64,000 nt of DNA, taken from contig NC_008228.1 in assembly GCF_000014225.1 (NCBI RefSeq), positions 1,240,001 through 1,304,000 on the forward strand, written 5' to 3'. Numbering within the stretch: position 1 is the first letter of the stretch; every line of letters starts with the position of its first letter. This DNA is from Paraglaciecola sp. T6c. Its GTDB lineage: Bacteria > Pseudomonadota > Gammaproteobacteria > Enterobacterales > Alteromonadaceae. Below the pieces are notes generated by a model. It had not been told where the DNA came from. It worked only from the letters and a program-made list of their open reading frames with translations, and searched no databases. A program made the position numbers and the translations under genes. This document shows, in pieces, positions 28,066 to 37,043 of this stretch.

Positions 28066-30399
28066 TTAGTAGAAGCTCACCTTCGCTTCGATACCAAAGA
28101 TGCGCGGCTGATTCACAATACCCGTTAGGTTATTGAAATCCACCGCACCTTTTACGTTCTCTTCATCGGTAATGTTGCGACCGAATAAGGCTACGGTATA
28201 GTTATGCTCGAAGTTTTCATAACCGATGCGTAAACCGCCTTCTACGTTGCCGTCTGTTTGAAACTCAACAGATTCGTACAAGAATAGGTTCGTGTCCCCT
28301 TGGTACGCCCAATCTGTAAACGCAAAGAATTCACCATCATTACCCAAAGGTACCGCATAACGTGCTGTGAACGTGAAGATCGTCTCTGGCGCTTGCGGGA
28401 AAGGGTTTCCATCAATAACAGCGTTAAAGCCATTCGGACGAGGGTCAAGTACGGTACAGTTACCTGTTGAGCCAAATGCTTCATTTGTGCCACAAGGCAG
28501 TAACGTTAATGAATCATCTTTAATTTCTGTTTTGTTGTAGCTATAACCTGCGGTAAGGGTTAAGTAATCGTTCGCTACGTATTGTGCGTCGATTTCAAAA
28601 CCGTAACCCACACCTTTATCAGCGTTTACCAATGCTACGTTATTTGCACCACCACCGATTGCAGAGAACTGCATATCGTCGATTTGGTAATAGAAAGTGG
28701 CAGCGTTTAAGCGCAAGGTGTTTTCCAACAAATCAGACTTAAAACCAAACTCGATTGAGTTAATGGTTTCTGCGTCAGCCACTGAAGGTGCACCTTCAAA
28801 AGCCACATCACGTCCTTGAATCGACTGAGCTCTAAAGCCATTAGCAAAACGAGCAAACACCGAGGTGTCATCGCTTACTTTGTAGTTAGCGCTTAGCTCC
28901 CAGCTGATTTGACCATCATCCACATCAATGTCGTCGTAGTCTTGTACACTGGCATCACCAGTGATTAATGCGAAGCCGTCGACGTTTTGCTCTCCAACAC
29001 GAAGTGATTTTTTGTCGTGGGTATAACGCACACCACCGGTCACATTCAAACGCTCGTTCAATTCGTAAGTTGTTTGCCCAAAAACAGCCCAAGTGGTGTT
29101 TTCATGGAATACTGTGGTCGCGCCAAAGTAGCCATCGATGCTCGTCACGTTGAAAGACGAGTCATAGTAAAACGCACCGGTTTGCCAGCTAAGGGCATCG
29201 TCAGTTTCGCTGGCCAAGCGAATTTCTTGCGTAAATTGCTCTAAGTCGTCTAAGTTATCTTGGGTGACAGCACTAAAGCCTATGGCGCCAGGAAACGTTA
29301 ACACGTCTTCAAAACCAGAGTTGAAATTGGCAGAAGTTAGGCCATCAGGTACCGGCGTGGATAAATCATTGGTATACACACCGCCGTCAATATCACCAAG
29401 GCTTGAGCCTTCTGCTTCTTCATAGGCAGTAATTGACGTGAACGACATTTCATCTAAGCCAAACTCTAACTTTAAAGATGCGCCATAGTTTTCGTATTCT
29501 TGCGGGTTATTGTCTGTGCCATTACCGTCGATGTCGCCATCGTAATAGACAGTGTCGCGATCGAAATTCTGATTTAAATCGTTACTGCCTTTAGTAAATA
29601 CGTTAGCGCGAAAGACCGATGCGGTGCCATCTAACTCACGGCCGTGCACGTTTAACAACGCTGAAAAGTCTTCGCTTGGGGTAAATAACAGCTGACCGCG
29701 CCATGCTTTTTCGTCAAAGCCGCCAATCGCGTCTTTCTCGCCAGTAAAGCCATTGTCTATCCAGTCATCCCGGTCTTGGGATAACACAGAGAAGCGTCCT
29801 GATAAATCTTCAGCAAGTCCGCCGCCAACAGCTGCTTCAAAATTGACTGTTCCTAAATTACCCACACCTAACTTGGCGTAAGCATCGAAATCTTCTGTGG
29901 GTTTAACTGAGTCAAACTTGACTATACCAGCAGTGGTGTTGCGCCCAAACAAGGTACCTTGTGGGCCACGAATAACCTCAACTTGCTCAACATCAAACAA
30001 TGGGAAGCTTTTCAAAATAACGTTCTCTTTGACCACGTCATCCATCACGATGGAAACTGGCTGAGAGGCTGCTAAGTCAAAATCTGTGTTACCTAAACCG
30101 CGGATATAAAAACGCGGCGCTACACGGCCATTGGATGATTCGGCGTATAAGCCAGGAACGCGCACTGCTAGGGCGATAATATCGTCACCACCTGAAAATA
30201 TGCTTTCAAATCGCTCTCCGTTTAAGGTAGCAATTGAGATTGGCACTTCTTGAATACTTTGCGTACGTTTTTGCGCTGTAACCGTGATCTTTTCTAACCC
30301 TTTATCTTTTGCTGCAGGTACTTCCTGTGCATGAAGAGTATGGCTAAATAGAGCACCTTGGATACAGACGGCTAATGCTGCTTTGTGAAAATTGGTCAT
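28066..30399 (-). CDS. TonB-dependent outer-membrane receptor
   Basis: This 777-residue receptor has a signal peptide ending FSHTLHAQE and a TonB-box region LEKITVTAQKR. The plug has VPGLYAESSNG, RFYIRGLGNTDF and VEVIRGPQGTLFGRNTTAG, and the barrel ends in the terminal aromatic pair FY. The plug motifs are of the general ferric-siderophore/vitamin type found in many Alteromonas receptors, which also import sugars and other compounds, so the substrate cannot be read from it. It is divergent from the TonB operon with a 525-bp gap. The nearby motor probably energises it. Confidence 0.92.
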   Translation of the reverse strand: MTNFHKAALAVCIQGALFSHTLHAQEVPAAKDKGLEKITVTAQKRTQSIQEVPISIATLNGERFESIFSGGDDIIALAVRVPGLYAESSNGRVAPRFYIRGLGNTDFDLAASQPVSIVMDDVVKENVILKSFPLFDVEQVEVIRGPQGTLFGRNTTAGIVKFDSVKPTEDFDAYAKLGVGNLGTVNFEAAVGGGLAEDLSGRFSVLSQDRDDWIDNGFTGEKDAIGGFDEKAWRGQLLFTPSEDFSALLNVHGRELDGTASVFRANVFTKGSNDLNQNFDRDTVYYDGDIDGNGTDNNPQEYENYGASLKLEFGLDEMSFTSITAYEEAEGSSLGDIDGGVYTNDLSTPVPDGLTSANFNSGFEDVLTFPGAIGFSAVTQDNLDDLEQFTQEIRLASETDDALSWQTGAFYYDSSFNVTSIDGYFGATTVFHENTTWAVFGQTTYELNERLNVTGGVRYTHDKKSLRVGEQNVDGFALITGDASVQDYDDIDVDDGQISWELSANYKVSDDTSVFARFANGFRAQSIQGRDVAFEGAPSVADAETINSIEFGFKSDLLENTLRLNAATFYYQIDDMQFSAIGGGANNVALVNADKGVGYGFEIDAQYVANDYLTLTAGYSYNKTEIKDDSLTLLPCGTNEAFGSTGNCTVLDPRPNGFNAVIDGNPFPQAPETIFTFTARYAVPLGNDGEFFAFTDWAYQGDTNLFLYESVEFQTDGNVEGGLRIGYENFEHNYTVALFGRNITDEENVKGAVDFNNLTGIVNQPRIFGIEAKVSFY

Positions 30400-30924
30400 T
30401 GTGTCACCGCTAGTAAATGTGTGGTTATAGTCAGTATGTCACTCTGCGATTTTGTCATCGCGTTACTCCCATCGCCCATGTTGCTAATTAGCTTCGTTAA
30501 TTGCTTTAACATCACACGTTCATTTATGAAGCGTTGTCCGGATATAAAACAAGAACAAATAAGTAGGCTGAGCGAAGGGGGCGTATTGTGCCTAAATGTC
30601 CTTTTAAAGTCTCGTTAATTGTAGCAGTTAAGGGATCACTTAAATGTCACATTTGGCTGACAATCAAAACGATAACATACAGCTTCGAGGCTGAGTGAGC
30701 GCAAAAAAGAGCCACGTACGCTGAGTATTCAGCGCTTTGCACGCACACATAAACCGCGCCATAACAGGCTGTCATAATACTGAAATATTACTGTCACCTA
30801 TACGTCATATAGCTGTCATAAAAATGCCACGACTAGCCCCTATCCTTGCGCAAATTCTGAATGAAATAGACTGATCCGAGAGGAGCACACTGTTTCACCA
30901 TTTCCTTCAAATAGGGTTTGAGTA
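30400..30924. other. Divergent intergenic region between receptor and TonB operon
   Basis: This 525-bp gap holds the six-repeat Pho array (30769-30830) and its -10 (30841). Isolated TGTCAY-like heptamers at 30401, 30436 and 30452 are not in 11-bp phase. No gene was recognised in it. Confidence 0.6.
30769..30846 (+). promoter_or_regulatory. Tandem Pho box array (six in-phase heptamers) and -10 of the TonB operon
   Basis: Heptamers start every 11 bp: CTGTCAT (30769), CTGAAAT (30780), CTGTCAC (30791), ACGTCAT (30802), CTGTCAT (30813) and ATGCCAC (30824), with AT-rich 4-bp spacers. This equals three tandem Pho boxes. TATCCT (30841-30846) follows after exactly 10 bp as a -10. PhoB normally replaces the -35 in this geometry. 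Confidence 0.8.
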
Positions 30925-31695
30925 ATGAAGTCTACCACTATGTTATCAGCCAGCTTACTCAGTGTAAGTTTGCTTTTATCTGCATCTGGCAATGCCCAGG
31001 AAGATGCATACCTGAAGCCAGCTGTTGAAAAAGCGACGAAGATCAACAACTCAGCAGCGAGTTCACAGCAGAAAATCAACAAGCTCAATGATCAGATTGA
31101 TAATAAGTTGCAGCAATTCAAAGCCATTAATAAAGAGACTGAAGGCCTAGAGGTATACAACACTCAGTTGCGCAAGCAAATTGAGAACCAAGCACAGGAA
31201 ATGGCCGACTTAAACGCTGCAATTGATGATGTGAGTGTTATTGAGCGTCAAATTACGCCGTTGATGATGCGCATGATTGATGGGCTCGAGCAGTTCATTG
31301 CTCTTGATGTGCCTTTTTTAGCCCAAGAGCGAGCAACACGTATTGCCGGCTTAAAAAGTATGATGGACAAAGCTGATGTGGCGCCCTCTGAGAAATTTCG
31401 CCGCGTGATGGAAGCCTACCAAGTTGAAATGGACTACGGACGCACATTAGAAGCTTACGCCGGTTTACAAAATATTGATGGGCAAGAGCGTAACGTTGAT
31501 TTTCTGCGCGTTGGCCGTACCGCTTTAATATATCAAACGCGTGACGCAAGCATGCAAGGTATGTGGAATGCGCAAACTCGTCAGTGGGATGCCTTACCGT
31601 CTAGTTACCGCACCCAAGTTACTAAAGGCCTGCGTATGGCTAAAAAACAAATGGCACCAGACCTACTGATGTTGCCTGTTGCGATCACAGATTAA
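30925..31695 (+). CDS. DUF3450 periplasmic protein of TonB2-type operon
   Basis: This 256-residue exported protein (signal peptide ending SASGNAQE) is largely coiled coil from about residue 30 to 110, rich in Gln, Asn and Lys (QKINKLNDQIDNKLQQF). The C-terminal half matches DUF3450 (RMIDGLEQFIALDVPFL, SEKFRRVMEAYQVEMDYGR). Genes of this family head TonB2-type clusters in Vibrio and Shewanella, and the protein probably works with the MotA/TolQ-like partner. It is the first gene after the Pho array, with GAGAGGAG well upstream. The next gene starts 7 bp after its stop. Confidence 0.88.
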   Translation: MKSTTMLSASLLSVSLLLSASGNAQEDAYLKPAVEKATKINNSAASSQQKINKLNDQIDNKLQQFKAINKETEGLEVYNTQLRKQIENQAQEMADLNAAIDDVSVIERQITPLMMRMIDGLEQFIALDVPFLAQERATRIAGLKSMMDKADVAPSEKFRRVMEAYQVEMDYGRTLEAYAGLQNIDGQERNVDFLRVGRTALIYQTRDASMQGMWNAQTRQWDALPSSYRTQVTKGLRMAKKQMAPDLLMLPVAITD

Positions 31696-31702
31696 GAGCA
31701 CG

Positions 31703-33112
31703 ATGAAGATGAATCAATTAATTAAAAATATCGCACTTACTTTGCTTGTTACATTAACGGCAACTTCAGCAATGGCGGCCGATCCGTTACCGAAGAAAGA
31801 GTCAGCACTGGATTTAGATGCGCTGCTTAAGCAGTTAGAGCAAGGTCAGTTTCAGCAGACTCAACAGAACAACCAGCGTGAAAAAGAGTTTGTTGCTAAG
31901 CGTGCTGAGCAAGATCAGATGCTACGTGATGCAGGCAAAAACCGTGACAACGCGTTACGCACATCTGAAACCTTAGAAACGCAATTCGAAGAAAACGAAT
32001 TCAAGTTAGGTGATTTAAACGATGCGTTAACTAAGCGTTTAGGCTCACTTAAAGAGTTGTTCGGTGTACTTCAACAAGTCGCTGGTGACACTAAGAGCAA
32101 GTTCTTTAATTCTGTTATCTCCGCTCAAATCCCTAATCGTGCAGAGTTTCTAGATGAAATGGCACAGTCCATGGGCTCAAGCTCAAAGCTTGCCTCTATA
32201 GAAGAAATTGAGCGTGTTTGGTTTGAAATGCAACGTGAAATGACCGAATCAGGAAAAGTCACGCGTTTCAACGCCGACGTGGTTGAAGCCGGCGGCGCTA
32301 AAGTCAGCAAAGAAGTGGTGCGCGTGGGCACGTTTGCCTTGGTTGCTGATGGCAAATATCTTGATTATGAAGGTTCAACTAACTCACTTGGCGAGTTAAT
32401 TCGTCAGCCTGCTGGTCGTTATACCGCAAGTGCAGAAGCGCTTCAGGCGTCAAATGGCGAGCTAGTTGAGTTTGGTCTAGACCCAACTGGCGGGTCAATT
32501 CTTAAATTATTGGTTCAGGCACCAAGCTTAAAAGAGCGTGTTGAACAAGGTGGTTTAGTCGGGTACATCATCCTTATCGTTGGCGCAATTGGTTTATTGT
32601 TAGCCCTTGAGCGTTTAATCACTTTGACTGTGATTAAAACCAAAGTAAACAAGCAGCTCAAATCTGACACGTTTACCTCTAACAACCCACTTGGTCGCGT
32701 GATGCAAGTGCGTGACAAATATCCACAAGCGGATACTGAGTCGCTTGAGCTACACCTGACAGAAGCTATCTTGGGTGAAATACCTAAGTTGTCTCGGAAC
32801 CTTACGATCATCAAAATCATCTCTGTGGTAGCGCCTCTTATGGGTCTACTTGGTACGGTGACGGGTATGATTAACACCTTCCAAGCAATTACCTTGTTCG
32901 GAACGGGTGACCCTAAATTGATGGCGGGTGGTATCTCCACCGCATTGGTGACGACCGTACTTGGTTTGGTTGTGGCTATCCCAATGACCTTGCTCTACGC
33001 GATGCTCAACACACGCTCTAAAGACGTAGTCTTTATTCTGCAAGAACAAGCGTCAGGTGTGATTGCCGAGCGTGCTGAGCGCATGGAAACAAAGTCAGCT
33101 CCAAGCGCCTAA
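31703..33112 (+). CDS. MotA/TolQ/ExbB channel-family protein with long periplasmic N terminus (TtpC-like)
   Basis: This 469-residue protein has a signal peptide (TLTATSAMAADP) and a coiled-coil periplasmic region up to about residue 270. The C-terminal ExbB/TolQ module has three membrane segments, including SVVAPLMGLLGTVTGMI. In Vibrio TonB2 systems the equivalent TtpC is needed in addition to ExbB-ExbD for transport. The open frame begins at a TTG (31679) inside the previous gene. I chose ATG 31703 because the signal peptide begins there and it follows the previous stop. Confidence 0.9.
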   Translation: MKMNQLIKNIALTLLVTLTATSAMAADPLPKKESALDLDALLKQLEQGQFQQTQQNNQREKEFVAKRAEQDQMLRDAGKNRDNALRTSETLETQFEENEFKLGDLNDALTKRLGSLKELFGVLQQVAGDTKSKFFNSVISAQIPNRAEFLDEMAQSMGSSSKLASIEEIERVWFEMQREMTESGKVTRFNADVVEAGGAKVSKEVVRVGTFALVADGKYLDYEGSTNSLGELIRQPAGRYTASAEALQASNGELVEFGLDPTGGSILKLLVQAPSLKERVEQGGLVGYIILIVGAIGLLLALERLITLTVIKTKVNKQLKSDTFTSNNPLGRVMQVRDKYPQADTESLELHLTEAILGEIPKLSRNLTIIKIISVVAPLMGLLGTVTGMINTFQAITLFGTGDPKLMAGGISTALVTTVLGLVVAIPMTLLYAMLNTRSKDVVFILQEQASGVIAERAERMETKSAPSA

Positions 33113-33123
33113 GGTAATTAGTT

Positions 33124-33645
33124 ATGTTGGAATTTTTCGAAGCAATACGTGATTTTACGGAAACAGGTGGTCAAGTTCTCTTGGTCATCGGGTTTTTAAT
33201 ATTCGTCATGTGGTTGCTGATCCTTGAACGAGCGTTGTACGTGTTCATCTGGCATAAAGCCTATAAGAAAGAAACCATTGCCACCTGGAAAGCACGTAAA
33301 GACAGACGCTCATGGAACGCAGAACAAATACGTCAAGCGATGATTTCTCGCGTTAGCCTGCGCTTGGGCGCGGGCATTCCGATTATTCAGGCTCTAGTTG
33401 CCTTGTGCCCTCTATTGGGCTTAATGGGAACGGTAACCGGCATGATAGAAGTGTTTGATGTTATGGCTATTTCTGGTTCAGGTAGTGCGCGCTCGATGGC
33501 CTCTGGTGTATCAAAAGCGACCATTCCTACCATGGCCGGTATGGTCGGTGCGTTATCCGGGGTGTTTGCCTCAACTTGGTTAGCCCGCACCACAAAATCA
33601 GAACGTACGCATTTAGAAGACGCATTGACAATAGAGCGCAAGTAG
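33124..33645 (+). CDS. exbB: ExbB/TolQ proton channel subunit
   Basis: This is an inner-membrane motor subunit of 173 residues with three membrane segments. The conserved channel helix reads LVALCPLLGLMGTVTGMIEVF, followed by GVSKATIPTMAGMVGALSGVF. It is shorter than classical ExbB of E. coli, as is usual in TonB2-type systems. It forms the proton-driven complex with the ExbD encoded 30 bp downstream. Confidence 0.94.
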   Translation: MLEFFEAIRDFTETGGQVLLVIGFLIFVMWLLILERALYVFIWHKAYKKETIATWKARKDRRSWNAEQIRQAMISRVSLRLGAGIPIIQALVALCPLLGLMGTVTGMIEVFDVMAISGSGSARSMASGVSKATIPTMAGMVGALSGVFASTWLARTTKSERTHLEDALTIERK

Positions 33646-33675
33646 CCTGCCTACTGCGCCTTAAAAGAGACAGTT

Positions 33676-34083
33676 ATGAAACAACATTTTCAAAATTTGA
33701 TGGACGAAGAAGAAGCAGCAATCGACATGACACCGATGCTCGATGTGGTATTTATCATGTTGATTTTCTTTATCGTCACCGCGTCTTTTGTTAAAGAATC
33801 GGGTATTGATGTGAATCGTCCTGAAGCGGCGACAGCGGTCAAGAAAGACCGCGCCAATATTCTGATAGCCATCAGTGACAAAGGCGAAATATGGATCAAC
33901 AAACGTAAAATTGATGTGCGTGCAGTTCAAGCGAATATTGAGCGTCTGCATGCGGAAAACCCACAAGGTACTGTGGTGATCCAAGCGGATAAAAAATCGA
34001 CTACCGAAACCTTAATTAAGGTCATGGATGCCTCTCGTGCCGCCGGTATTACCGATGTTTCGATTGCAGCGCAAGAGCCCTAG
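33676..34083 (+). CDS. exbD: ExbD/TolR biopolymer transport protein
   Basis: This 135-residue subunit has one membrane helix carrying the essential aspartate (D23 in MTPMLDVVFIMLIFFIV) and a periplasmic domain ending in STTETLIKVMDASRAAGI. It passes proton-motive energy to TonB. It lies in operon with exbB and tonB; the tonB ATG is 3 bp past its stop. Confidence 0.95.
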   Translation: MKQHFQNLMDEEEAAIDMTPMLDVVFIMLIFFIVTASFVKESGIDVNRPEAATAVKKDRANILIAISDKGEIWINKRKIDVRAVQANIERLHAENPQGTVVIQADKKSTTETLIKVMDASRAAGITDVSIAAQEP

Positions 34084-34086
34084 ATC

Positions 34087-34695
34087 ATGCTTAGATATCT
34101 CATAGCGATAGCATTGTCAGCCATTGTGACGCTGAGCCTGTTTTTCGTGATGCAATCACTGATCAAAAGTGGTGGTAGCGCATTAACTGAGCCTGCAAAG
34201 GGCAGTGTGCTGGATTTCGTGCGGGTGAAAAAAGAAGAATCCGCCCAGAAGAAAGATCGTAAACCCAAGAAGCCGCCTAAGCCAGAAGCGCCACCTCCAG
34301 CGATGGAGCAACCGCAGATGGATTCGCCTACGCCGAATGCCGAGGGCAATGGAATGGACTTTGGAGCCGACGTTAACGAAGGTTTATCGTTAGATGGCGG
34401 CTTAGCACTTGAATCGGGTGACGGGGAATATCTGCCGATTGTGAAAGTGGCACCGGTTTATCCTCGACGTGCGTTATCTCGTGGTATCGAAGGCTACGTT
34501 ATTGTTGAATTTACAGTGTCGAAGCAGGGTTCGGTGAAAAATCCGTTTGTGGTAGATGCCCAGCCAGCAGATCTGTTTAATCAAGCGGCAATTGATGCAG
34601 CACTTAAATTTAAATACAAACCTCGGGTAGTCAACGGTGAACCTGCTGAAGTGGCTGGTGTGCAAAACCGTATTTCTTTCCAGATTGATGGTTAA
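34087..34695 (+). CDS. tonB: TonB energy transducer
   Basis: This 202-residue protein has one N-terminal membrane anchor (residues 1-25) and a short Lys/Pro-rich span (RKPKKPPKPEAPPPA). The C-terminal TonB domain carries YPRRALSRGIEGYVIVEF, QAAIDAALKFKYKPR and AGVQNRISFQI. It contacts receptor TonB boxes in the outer membrane. The short proline span is typical of TonB2-class proteins. It is coupled to exbD (3-bp gap) and followed by the TPR gene. Confidence 0.95.
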   Translation: MLRYLIAIALSAIVTLSLFFVMQSLIKSGGSALTEPAKGSVLDFVRVKKEESAQKKDRKPKKPPKPEAPPPAMEQPQMDSPTPNAEGNGMDFGADVNEGLSLDGGLALESGDGEYLPIVKVAPVYPRRALSRGIEGYVIVEFTVSKQGSVKNPFVVDAQPADLFNQAAIDAALKFKYKPRVVNGEPAEVAGVQNRISFQIDG

Positions 34696-34706
34696 TTGGG
34701 GGCTTG

Positions 34707-36050
34707 ATGAAATTAAACAATAAAAAAAGCAGTAACCTCTCACGCCAGGTTTTAGGTTTGGCATTATGTGCAGTGATTGGTCTGGGCATTAATGTCACGC
34801 CGGTGGCAATGAAAAATGCTCAGGCACAAGAAGACAGTCAACGTGAAACCCGAAGAACGCCAGCCCTTAGAGTGAAAGTGTACGACCAACTTTCCCGAGC
34901 GCAAAAATTGGCAGATGAAGGTAAAACTGACGAAGCCCTTGAAGCCTTGGATAACGTGAAAGGTAAAGCGAGTTCAATGAACAGCTATGAGCTGGCCATG
35001 ATGTATAACTTCTATGGTTTTATTTACTACAACGTTGAGCGCTTTGATGAAGCGATTGCCTCGTTTGAAACCGTGGTAGAGCAACAGCCAATCCCAGAGT
35101 CATTTGAACTAAGCACCTTATTTAGCTTGGCGCAACTGCACATGATGCGCGGCAATTTTGACAAAACAGTGGCCTTTTTAGAGCGCTGGGAAACGTTAAA
35201 TGCCTCGGTTAATCCAAACTCTGAAATACCCGCTAAAAACTACGTGTTAAAAGCGCAGGCTATGTACCAGCAAAAGTCTTACGATAAAGCCGCGAGTTAT
35301 ATCGAAAAAGCGATTGAGATTGTTGAAGCACAAGACGATATTCCAGATGAAAATTGGTATGTATTGCAACGTGCGGTGTATTACGAACTAAAGCAATCTG
35401 AAGACGTGAAAGACGTGCTGCTGAAATTGGTCAGGCATTTTGATAAGCCCAAATATTGGGTGCAACTTGCTGGCATGTACGGAGAACTAGGCGAAGAGCA
35501 AAAGCAATTAGCCATTCTTGAAACCGCGTATCAGCAAGGCTACATCGAAAGCGGCTCTGATATGTTTAACCTCGCGCAGCTTTATTACTACCACCAAATG
35601 CCGTTTAAAGGCGCTCGTTTAATTGAAAAGGGCCTTGAGAGCGGCGTGCTTGATAAGAACCTTAAAAATTTGAAGTTCCTTTCACAATGTTGGGTGCTCG
35701 CTAAAGAAAACGAAGAGGCGGTACCTGTGATGAAGGCTGCCGCTGATTTGTCTGATGATGGCGAACTAGACGCGCAGTTAGGGCAAATTTATCTCAACAT
35801 GGAGAAGTGGCAACAAGCTATTTCAGCGTCAGAGGCGGCGTTAGGAAAAGGCGGTTTACGGAACGAAGGCACGGTGCATTTAGTTAAAGGCATGGCATTT
35901 TTTAACGTAGGGCAATACAACGAAGCATTGAATGAATTGGCCGAAGCCGAGAAATTTAATAGCAGTAAGGGTATGGCGCAGCAATGGTCAAAGTTTGTAG
36001 AAACTGAAAAAGCCAGCGCTGACCGACTCACTGTTTCACTTTCTCAGTAA
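34707..36050 (+). CDS. Periplasmic TPR protein of the TonB operon
   Basis: This 447-residue exported protein has a signal-like N terminus (VLGLALCAVIGLGINV) and then successive TPR-like helix pairs (for example YNFYGFIYYNVERFDEAIASF, AQLHMMRGNFDKTVAFLE and LGQIYLNMEKWQQAISA). It closes the TonB operon as in Vibrio and Shewanella TonB2 clusters, where its exact job is not settled. A TTG at 34704 precedes the ATG; I use ATG 34707 behind GGGGG at 34697-34701. Confidence 0.88.
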   Translation: MKLNNKKSSNLSRQVLGLALCAVIGLGINVTPVAMKNAQAQEDSQRETRRTPALRVKVYDQLSRAQKLADEGKTDEALEALDNVKGKASSMNSYELAMMYNFYGFIYYNVERFDEAIASFETVVEQQPIPESFELSTLFSLAQLHMMRGNFDKTVAFLERWETLNASVNPNSEIPAKNYVLKAQAMYQQKSYDKAASYIEKAIEIVEAQDDIPDENWYVLQRAVYYELKQSEDVKDVLLKLVRHFDKPKYWVQLAGMYGELGEEQKQLAILETAYQQGYIESGSDMFNLAQLYYYHQMPFKGARLIEKGLESGVLDKNLKNLKFLSQCWVLAKENEEAVPVMKAAADLSDDGELDAQLGQIYLNMEKWQQAISASEAALGKGGLRNEGTVHLVKGMAFFNVGQYNEALNELAEAEKFNSSKGMAQQWSKFVETEKASADRLTVSLSQ

Positions 36051-36148
36051 TGTTGTTTTAAGCTTTGAAATAACAAAGCATTAGGTTTTGCTCAGTATAA
36101 TAAAATCTATAATTCTAGCGTGTCTTTCGCGCTAGCAGAGAACCTCTC

Positions 36149-36192
36149 ACCGCTCATACGTTGTCTTAATAGGCAGTGTTGAGCGGTTTTTT
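36149..36192 (+). terminator. Terminator after the TonB operon
   Basis: ACCGCTCA pairs with TGAGCGGT across a 23-nt loop, followed by a T run. A second inverted repeat (CTAGCG/CGCTAG, 36115-36135) lies just upstream without T run. Confidence 0.55.
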
Positions 36193-36244
36193 ACGTTTAA
36201 CCTCCCGTGACAAAACTGCCGTTAAAACTCACCCGCACATCTAA

Positions 36245-36300
36245 TCTGAAAAATAGATTTCAATAATCGATTTTAATTAATTTAAACTTATCATCCTCCA
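36245..36300 (+). promoter_or_regulatory. Possible AT-rich OxyR-type region upstream of ahpC
   Basis: An ATAG at about 36252 is followed by AT-rich sequence at 11-bp intervals, which only partly fits the OxyR pattern ATAG-N7-CTAT repeated. OxyR control of ahpC is established in other bacteria; here the site is weak. Confidence 0.2.
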
Positions 36301-36354
36301 TCATATTATCTTCCTCGAAGTCACCCACAATCAAATGAAACGAGGAATATTTCA

Positions 36355-36924
36355 ATGACACAATCTCTTATCAATACCAAAGTTTTACCGTTTAACGCAA
36401 CAGCATTCAAAAATGGCGAGTTTGTTGAAGTGTCAGAAAAGGACATTGAAGGCAAATGGGCAATCTTCATGTTTTATCCTGCAGACTTCACGTTTGTTTG
36501 CCCCACAGAACTAGGCGATTTAGCTGACCATTATGCGAAATTACAAGAACTAGGTGTTGATGTTTACTCTATATCAACTGACACCCATTTTACGCACAAA
36601 GCATGGCATAGCAGCTCAGACACCATCAACAAAATTGAATTTGCGATGATCGGCGACCCAACGGGCAAAATTACTCGTAATTTCGGTGTCATGATCGAAG
36701 AAGATGGCTTAGCACTTCGCGGCACTTTCGTAGTGAACCCTGAAGGCGAAATCAAAATTGCTGAAATTCACGATCTAGGTATCGGCCGCTCTGCAAGCGA
36801 ACTTCTGCGTAAAGTGCAAGCTGCACAATATGTAGCAAATCACGACGGCGAAGTGTGCCCAGCAGCATGGCAGCCAGGCGAAGAAACATTGACGCCTTCA
36901 CTTGACCTAGTCGGCAAAATCTAA
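36355..36924 (+). CDS. ahpC: Alkyl hydroperoxide reductase subunit AhpC
   Basis: AhpC is a two-cysteine peroxiredoxin of 189 residues that reduces H2O2 and organic peroxides. The peroxidatic cysteine C49 lies in DFTFVCPTELGD and the resolving cysteine C168 in GEVCPAAWQPG. An ACGAGG-AATATTTCA ribosome region precedes the ATG. The reductase AhpF is encoded 119 bp downstream. Confidence 0.98.
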   Translation: MTQSLINTKVLPFNATAFKNGEFVEVSEKDIEGKWAIFMFYPADFTFVCPTELGDLADHYAKLQELGVDVYSISTDTHFTHKAWHSSSDTINKIEFAMIGDPTGKITRNFGVMIEEDGLALRGTFVVNPEGEIKIAEIHDLGIGRSASELLRKVQAAQYVANHDGEVCPAAWQPGEETLTPSLDLVGKI

Positions 36925-36946
36925 CACTAGGCGTGCGTTAAGTAAG

Positions 36947-37000
36947 GGCTGGCTAGAGTGTTCAAGCCAGCCAATTACCATCAATTAGCAAACAATTGAT
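36947..37000 (+). other. Two consecutive hairpins between ahpC and ahpF
   Basis: First stem GGCTGGCT/AGCCAGCC (36948-36972), second CCATCAATT/AATTGATGG (36978-37003), without a strong T run. They may protect ahpC mRNA or partly terminate, giving the excess of AhpC over AhpF that is usual. Confidence 0.5.
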
Positions 37001-37043
37001 GGCAAAAAAGACACCGCCCATCATCAGTCTATTGGAGTAACCT

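Noticed and set aside
30401-30458. GTGTCAC, ATGTCAC and TTGTCAT heptamers near the start of the 28066-30399 receptor gene
   Set aside because: They are not in 11-bp phase, point away from the receptor gene and have no matching -10, so I do not call a Pho box for that receptor.
30633-30650. GGATCAC-TTAA-ATGTCAC as an extra Pho box
   Set aside because: Only one half-site fits well, no -10 lies 10 bp downstream, and the strong array further on explains the operon.
36245-36300. Firm OxyR site upstream of ahpC
   Set aside because: Only one ATAG element fits; the remaining positions do not match the four-element pattern, so it is listed only at low confidence.
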